A stretch of DNA of 9,922 bases, from contig CAKUJB010000054.1 of assembly GCA_934661165.1 (NCBI GenBank), forward strand, positions 1 to 9,922, in the 5' to 3' direction. The position numbers and the translations under genes are program-made. A model generated the notes under the pieces. It saw only the letters and a list, made by a program, of their open reading frames with translations. It did no database searches and had not been told where the DNA came from. Shown one piece after another: positions 7,178 to 9,922 of this stretch (position 1 is the stretch's first letter; every line of letters starts with the position of its first letter). The stretch is from an uncultured Microbacteriaceae bacterium. GTDB lineage: Bacteria; Actinomycetota; Actinomycetes; Actinomycetales; Microbacteriaceae.

Positions 7178-7506
7178 GTCGGCTCCCGGAGGGCTCGGAG
7201 GGCGCCGTCGAGGCGGTCCCATTCGGTGAGGAGGGTGCAGGCGAGTGCGTCGCCGGCGTCGCTCGTGCGGTAGAACTTCCGCGGTCGCGACTCGGTCGTG
7301 TCCCACTGACTCGTGAGGTGGCCCTGCTGCTCGAGGCGGCGCAGCAGCGGATAGAGGGTGTTCGCGTCGACCTGGATGCCGGCGGCGCCGAGCGCCTCGA
7401 GGAGCGAGTAGCCGTAGCCGGGCTCCCGCAGGAGCAGCAGGGCCGCGAGCACGACCGTGCCGCGACGCACCTCCTGCAGGTGCCCCTCGATCGATGCATT
7501 ATCCAT
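7174..7506 (-). CDS. PadR-family transcriptional regulator
   Basis: This is a 110-residue winged-helix repressor of the short PadR type (no long C-terminal dimerisation domain). Recognisable parts are the first helices (residues 8-27, QEVRRGTVVLAALLLL), the GYGYSLLEAL helix (30-39), the recognition region ANTLYPLLRRLEQQGHL (48-64), and the wing ending in RPRKFYRTSDAG (74-85). ATG 7506 is preferred over GTG 7515: TATCGT lies 7 nt upstream of the ATG, as for a leaderless transcript, and a 21-bp dyad lies across that promoter, so the gene is probably autorepressed. It is translationally coupled to the HAAS membrane protein (ATGA overlap). PadR repressors often respond to small hydrophobic compounds, drugs or cell-envelope stress; the signal here is unknown. 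Confidence 0.92.
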   Translation of the reverse strand: MDNASIEGHLQEVRRGTVVLAALLLLREPGYGYSLLEALGAAGIQVDANTLYPLLRRLEQQGHLTSQWDTTESRPRKFYRTSDAGDALACTLLTEWDRLDGALRALREPT

Positions 7507-7513
7507 GCCCAGC

Positions 7514-7519
7514 ACGATA
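7514..7519 (-). promoter_or_regulatory. Probable -10 box of padR
   Basis: TATCGT (7519 to 7514, minus strand) ends 7 nt before ATG 7506 and shares three bases with the dyad operator next to it. A leaderless start is inferred from spacing and from the lack of a ribosome binding site. Confidence 0.4.
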
Positions 7520-7537
7520 CTGTGTCACACACACTAT
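7517..7537. promoter_or_regulatory. Dyad operator, probably bound by PadR
   Basis: A 21-bp interrupted palindrome has half-sites ATAnTGTGT (7517-7525) and ACACAnTAT (7529-7537) around a 3-bp centre at 7527. All eight fixed bases of each half match by symmetry. It overlaps the padR -10 box, as expected for autorepression. The ATGT-like/ACAT-like outer halves resemble known PadR operators. Assignment to this PadR is inferred from position. Confidence 0.6.
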
Positions 7538-7558
7538 TGCAACAAGACCAAGCCAGAT

Positions 7559-7632
7559 CGCCGAGTGTGCATGTCTGCGCCGAGCGTGCACGCGTATTCA
7601 TGCACGCTCGGCGGGATCATGCACACTCGGCG
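7559..7632. repeat. Symmetric array of four 15-bp units (nested inverted repeat)
   Basis: Four near-identical units lie here: CGCCGAGTGTGCATG (7559-7573), CGCCGAGCGTGCACG (7578-7592), then two inverted copies at 7599-7613 and 7618-7632. Spacers are 4, 6 and 4 bp, giving exact mirror spacing around 7595.5. The outer pair is a perfect 15-bp inverted repeat; the inner pair has one mismatch, which is a G-U pair in minus-strand RNA. As RNA it would fold into a long stem with one 4x4 internal loop. As DNA it offers four evenly phased sites (19-bp period within each half). It lies between the yihY copy A stop and the padR promoter. On the minus strand it is followed by a stretch (7558-7541) with about half T residues, unusual here, so it could terminate yihY copy A. 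A family of interspersed palindromic repeats is the other main possibility. Confidence 0.9.
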
Positions 7633-7649
7633 AGGCGGGCAGGAGATGC

Positions 7650-7677
7650 GAGGAATGTGCGCCCCCGCGCATTCCTC
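7650..7677. terminator. Stem-loop just downstream of yihY copy A
   Basis: GAGGAATGTGCG (7650-7661) and CGCGCATTCCTC (7666-7677) form a 12-bp stem around a CCCC loop on the plus strand, with one wobble (U-G) pair. In minus-strand RNA that position is a C-A mismatch. It begins 7 nt after the yihY stop codon, where a terminator or 3'-end stabilising hairpin would lie, but there is no U tract directly after it. The better pairing on the plus strand leaves open that it serves a plus-strand transcript. Confidence 0.45.
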
Positions 7678-7683
7678 CCGGGA

Positions 7684-8550
7684 TCAGTCCGCCGGCGCCT
7701 CGCCGATCCAGGCCGCGGTGAGGAGGAGCGTCTGGCAGGCGAGGTTGAACCAGAGGAGCAGACCGATGATGACGGCGAACGAGGTGAGCAGCGGGTTCGT
7801 CCCGGCGCCGCCGAGGAGCGCCGCGCCGACCGTCTGCAGGATGGCGAATGCGACCGCGCCGATCGCGGCCCCGCCCCACACCGCCCGGGCCGGCCTCGCC
7901 CGCGGCGCCATGACCGTGAAGAGCGCCCAGAGGACGACGAGGTCGAACGCGTAGCCGACCGTGAGCCCGGCGAGCCGGGTGAGCACGACCGTCAGCGTGC
8001 TCGTCTGCGAGACGCCCAGCCAGCCGAGGACGGCGTCGAGCAGGCTCGTGCTGAAGACGTAGAGGAGCGCGGAGATGAGGATCGCGATGCCGAAGCCGAT
8101 CGAGCTCGCCGCGTCGGCGAGTCGCAGGATGACGAGGTTCGGCCGGCGCTCCGGCGTGCCGAGCATCGCCTGCACCGCGCTGCGGGTCGCCGCGAACCAC
8201 GAGATGATCGTCCAGCCGAGGCCGATGAGGGCGATCGCACCCGTCCAGCCGAGGATCTGCGCCGACAGCAGGGCCTCGAGCTGGATCGCCCCGCCGTCGC
8301 CGCGATCGATGAGCCCGGGCACGGCATGCGCAATCGTGCCGATGATCGCGTCCTGCACGGGGCCCTCGATACGCAGCCAGAAGCCGCCGACGGCGAAGGC
8401 GACCCAGAGCGCCGCGAAGGTCGCGAAGATCGAGCGGTAGGCGAGGCCCTGCGCGAGCAGCAGCCCGCGCGCGTCGAGGTAGCGGCGCAGGGTCCGGCCC
8501 GGCCGGGACGCGCGGAACGACTCGGTCGCGCGGGCGAGGGCCGACGTCAT
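7684..8550 (-). CDS. YihY/BrkB-family inner membrane protein (copy A)
   Basis: This 288-residue membrane protein of the YihY/BrkB family is paralogous to the gene at 5154-6074. Hydrophobic segments lie near 38-59, 97-120, 150-172, 186-213, 226-247 and 255-281. Shared landmarks sit at the same residue numbers in both copies: IFATFAALWVAFAV (41-54), GWTGAIA (101-107) and NPLLxSFAVIIGLLxWFNL (252-270). It lacks the Arg-rich and acidic C-terminal tail of copy B. ATG 8550 has no Shine-Dalgarno but has TAGCCT 6 nt upstream, and the start codon sits in the middle of a 14-bp palindrome. The gene begins 29 nt after sdhB, so read-through from sdh is also possible. The molecular function of the family is unsettled; a nuclease role should not be assumed. 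Confidence 0.9.
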   Translation of the reverse strand: MTSALARATESFRASRPGRTLRRYLDARGLLLAQGLAYRSIFATFAALWVAFAVGGFWLRIEGPVQDAIIGTIAHAVPGLIDRGDGGAIQLEALLSAQILGWTGAIALIGLGWTIISWFAATRSAVQAMLGTPERRPNLVILRLADAASSIGFGIAILISALLYVFSTSLLDAVLGWLGVSQTSTLTVVLTRLAGLTVGYAFDLVVLWALFTVMAPRARPARAVWGGAAIGAVAFAILQTVGAALLGGAGTNPLLTSFAVIIGLLLWFNLACQTLLLTAAWIGEAPAD

Positions 8551-8556
8551 GACGTC
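8543..8556. promoter_or_regulatory. 14-bp perfect palindrome at the yihY copy A start
   Basis: GACGTCATGACGTC is fully self-complementary and carries the ATG start (8550-8548) at its centre, directly downstream of the TAGCCT box. If the transcript is leaderless, the palindrome straddles the transcription start, a usual place for a repressor site. Chance is not excluded. Confidence 0.4.
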
Positions 8557-8562
8557 AGGCTA
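8557..8562 (-). promoter_or_regulatory. Probable -10 box for leaderless yihY copy A
   Basis: TAGCCT (8562 to 8557, minus strand) lies 6 nt before ATG 8550. It is the same hexamer, at nearly the same distance, as before copy B. A -35 element would fall at the end of sdhB and none is obvious. Confidence 0.4.
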
Positions 8563-8579
8563 CGCGGCCCGGGGGCTCG

Positions 8580-9374
8580 CTACGGGCGGCCCCGCATGAT
8601 CGCCTGTTTCACCTCGGCGATCGCCTGCGTGATCTGGATGCCGCGCGGGCAGGCCTCGGTGCAGTTGAAGGTCGTCCGGCACCGCCAGACGCCCTCCTTG
8701 TCGTTGAGGATGTCGAGCCGCACCTGCGCCTCGTCGTCGCGGTCGTCGAAGATGAACCGGTGCGCGTTGACGATCGCGGCCGGCCCGAAGTACTGGCCGT
8801 CGGTCCAGAACACGGGGCAGGAGGAGGTGCACGCCGCGCAGAGGATGCACTTCGTCGTGTCGTCGAAGATCTCGCGGGCCGCGATCGACTGGTGGCGCTC
8901 CTTGCCGTCCTTCGGCGTCGAGCTCGCCATGAGGAACGGCTGCACCTCGCGGTACGAGGCGAAGAACGGCTCCATGTCGACGACGAGATCCTTCTCGAGC
9001 GGCAGGCCCTTGATCGCCTCGACGTACACGGGCTTCGTGAGGTCGAGGTCCTTCATGAGCGTCTTGCACGCGAGCCGGTTGCGGCCGTTGATCCGCATCG
9101 CGTCCGAGCCGCAGATGCCGTGCGCGCAGGAGCGGCGGAAGGTGAGCGAGCCGTCGATGTCCCACTTGATCTTGTGGAGGGCGTCGAGCACGCGGTCGGT
9201 CGAGTAGACCTGCACGTCGTAGTCGACCCAGCGCGGCTCCTCGTCGACCTCCGGGTCGAAGCGCCGGACGATGATCGTGGCCGTGTACTGCTGGACCGCG
9301 CCGAACTCGGCGGCCTGGATGTCGTGACCGCCGACCGTCTCGCGCGAATCGGTCGCCGTGAGCGCGGTGGCCAT
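8580..9374 (-). CDS. sdhB: Succinate dehydrogenase iron-sulfur subunit
   Basis: SdhB is the electron-transfer subunit of respiratory complex II. It passes electrons from FAD in SdhA through three Fe-S clusters to quinone on the cytoplasmic face of the membrane. The 264-residue protein has a plant-type ferredoxin domain with 2Fe-2S ligands C83, C88, D91 and C103 (SCAHGICGSDAM, then LACK). The Asp in third position also occurs in E. coli SdhB. The C-terminal domain supplies C176, C179, C182 and C242 for the 4Fe-4S cluster and C186, C232 and C238 for the 3Fe-4S cluster (CILCAACTSSCP and CRTTFNCTEACP). All ligands are present, so it should be functional. The ATG overlaps the sdhA stop by one base (TGATG), with an AGAGGA-type ribosome site just upstream. 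The anchor genes sdhC and sdhD are not in the window and are expected upstream of sdhA. Confidence 0.98.
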   Translation of the reverse strand: MATALTATDSRETVGGHDIQAAEFGAVQQYTATIIVRRFDPEVDEEPRWVDYDVQVYSTDRVLDALHKIKWDIDGSLTFRRSCAHGICGSDAMRINGRNRLACKTLMKDLDLTKPVYVEAIKGLPLEKDLVVDMEPFFASYREVQPFLMASSTPKDGKERHQSIAAREIFDDTTKCILCAACTSSCPVFWTDGQYFGPAAIVNAHRFIFDDRDDEAQVRLDILNDKEGVWRCRTTFNCTEACPRGIQITQAIAEVKQAIMRGRP

Positions 9375-9922
9375 CAGTACTTCCTCTCCATCGGCTGGTA
9401 GTTCGTGATGACCACGGGCTTCCAGTCGAGCTTGATGTGGTCCTCGGGGTCGGCCGACTTCGCGTCACCGGTCAGGTACGCCATCGTGTGCTGCAGGTAG
9501 TCGGCGTCGTTGCGGTCCGGGTAGTCGTCGCGCATGTGGCCGCCGCGGGACTCCTTGCGGTTGAGCGCGCTGTAGACGACGACCTCGGCGAGGTCGAGCA
9601 GGAAACCGAGCTCGATCGCCTCGAGCAGGTCCGTGTTGAACCGGCGGCCGCGGTCGTGGATGCCGATGTTCCGGTAGCGCTCGCGCAGCGAGTGGATGAC
9701 GCTCAGCACGTGGCGCAGCGACTCGTCGGTGCGGAAGACCTGGGCGCCGCGGTCCATCTCGTCCTGGAGCTCCTTGCGGAGTGCCGCGACCCGCTCGGTG
9801 CCCGTCGAGGCGCGGAGGCGCTCGATGAGCTCGCGGATCTCCGCGGCCGGGTCGGCCGGCAGCGGCGCCCAGTCGGCGCTTGCCGCGTACTCGACCGCGT
9901 TGTTGCCCGCGCGCTTGCCGAA
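9374..9922 (-). CDS. sdhA: Succinate dehydrogenase flavoprotein subunit, C-terminal part
   Basis: SdhA oxidises succinate to fumarate with covalent FAD. Only the last 182 residues (plus stop) are in the window; the frame enters at 9922 reading FGKRAG and is open throughout. The visible part is the helical C-terminal region, with RFNTDLLEAIELGFLLDLAE, then the conserved ALNRKESRGGHMRDDYPDR segment, including the GGHxRxDYPxR signature near the active site, and a terminal WKPV...YQPMERKY. The FAD-binding Rossmann domain and most catalytic residues lie outside. The stop codon overlaps the sdhB start by one base, the usual sdhAB coupling. Identification is firm from the signature segment and the neighbouring sdhB. 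Confidence 0.97.
   Translation of the reverse strand, partial: FGKRAGNNAVEYAASADWAPLPADPAAEIRELIERLRASTGTERVAALRKELQDEMDRGAQVFRTDESLRHVLSVIHSLRERYRNIGIHDRGRRFNTDLLEAIELGFLLDLAEVVVYSALNRKESRGGHMRDDYPDRNDADYLQHTMAYLTGDAKSADPEDHIKLDWKPVVITNYQPMERKY

Noticed and set aside
7517..7537. The padR-upstream dyad as a CRP/GlxR site
   Set aside because: The halves read TGTGT...ACACA rather than TGTGA...TCACA, the centre is 3 bp rather than 6, and a PadR gene lies directly beside it.
7559..7632. The four-unit array as a CRISPR array
   Set aside because: Units are only 15 bp, two are inverted, spacers are 4-6 bp and no cas gene is nearby.
5154..8550. Annotating the YihY proteins as ribonuclease BN
   Set aside because: That name came from a historical mis-assignment; the proteins are membrane-spanning and show no nuclease metal-binding motif.
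7318..9207. 629-codon plus-strand open frame across the padR upstream region, yihY copy A and sdhB
   Set aside because: It crosses the array and operator and lies antisense to three clear genes. Its product looks like concatenated shadow composition.

Overview
The window is very GC-rich, with G or C at most third codon positions. Every gene I can support lies on the minus strand, so transcription runs from high to low coordinates. The gene content (sdhA-sdhB, trpS, xth, and a riboflavin operon with fused ribBA behind an FMN riboswitch), the leaderless-style promoters and the protein sequence style point to a high-GC actinobacterium, most likely Microbacteriaceae. The genus cannot be fixed from sequence alone. 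Most of the window is chromosomal housekeeping DNA. The very long plus-strand open frames are GC-driven shadows of these genes.

Layout in transcription order. (1) 9922-8580: the C-terminal part of succinate dehydrogenase flavoprotein SdhA, overlapping by one base with complete iron-sulfur subunit SdhB. (2) 8550-7684: a YihY/BrkB-family membrane protein (copy A). (3) 7683-7507: a 177-bp intergenic region that is the most structured DNA in the window. It holds a stem-loop, a symmetric array of four 15-bp units, and a dyad operator overlapping the -10 box of padR. (4) 7506-6149: a two-gene unit of a PadR-family repressor and a HAAS-domain membrane protein joined by an ATGA overlap. (5) 6074-5154: a second YihY/BrkB protein (copy B), which aligns with copy A almost without gaps at about 50% identity by eye. 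(6) 5122-4259: exodeoxyribonuclease III. (7) 4205-3198: tryptophanyl-tRNA synthetase. (8) 3125-1: promoter, FMN riboswitch, then ribD, ribE and ribBA, with ribBA cut by the window edge.

The rib genes form a compact operon: a 1-nt gap between ribD and ribE, and none between ribE and ribBA. Together they would convert GTP and ribulose 5-phosphate to riboflavin, except for the ribH (lumazine synthase) step expected just outside the window. The FMN aptamer in the leader closes a feedback loop. SdhA and SdhB are the catalytic half of respiratory complex II, and SdhA uses FAD, a product of that pathway.

The parts that are not routine are the padR/HAAS cassette inserted between two YihY paralogues, the four-unit palindromic array upstream of it, and a recurring TAnnnT box 6-7 nt before four start codons (three of them TAGnCT), consistent with leaderless transcripts. 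I found no mobile element, CRISPR array, tRNA or rRNA. I found no convincing wholly new system; the padR-HAAS locus and its intergenic array are the best candidates for follow-up.
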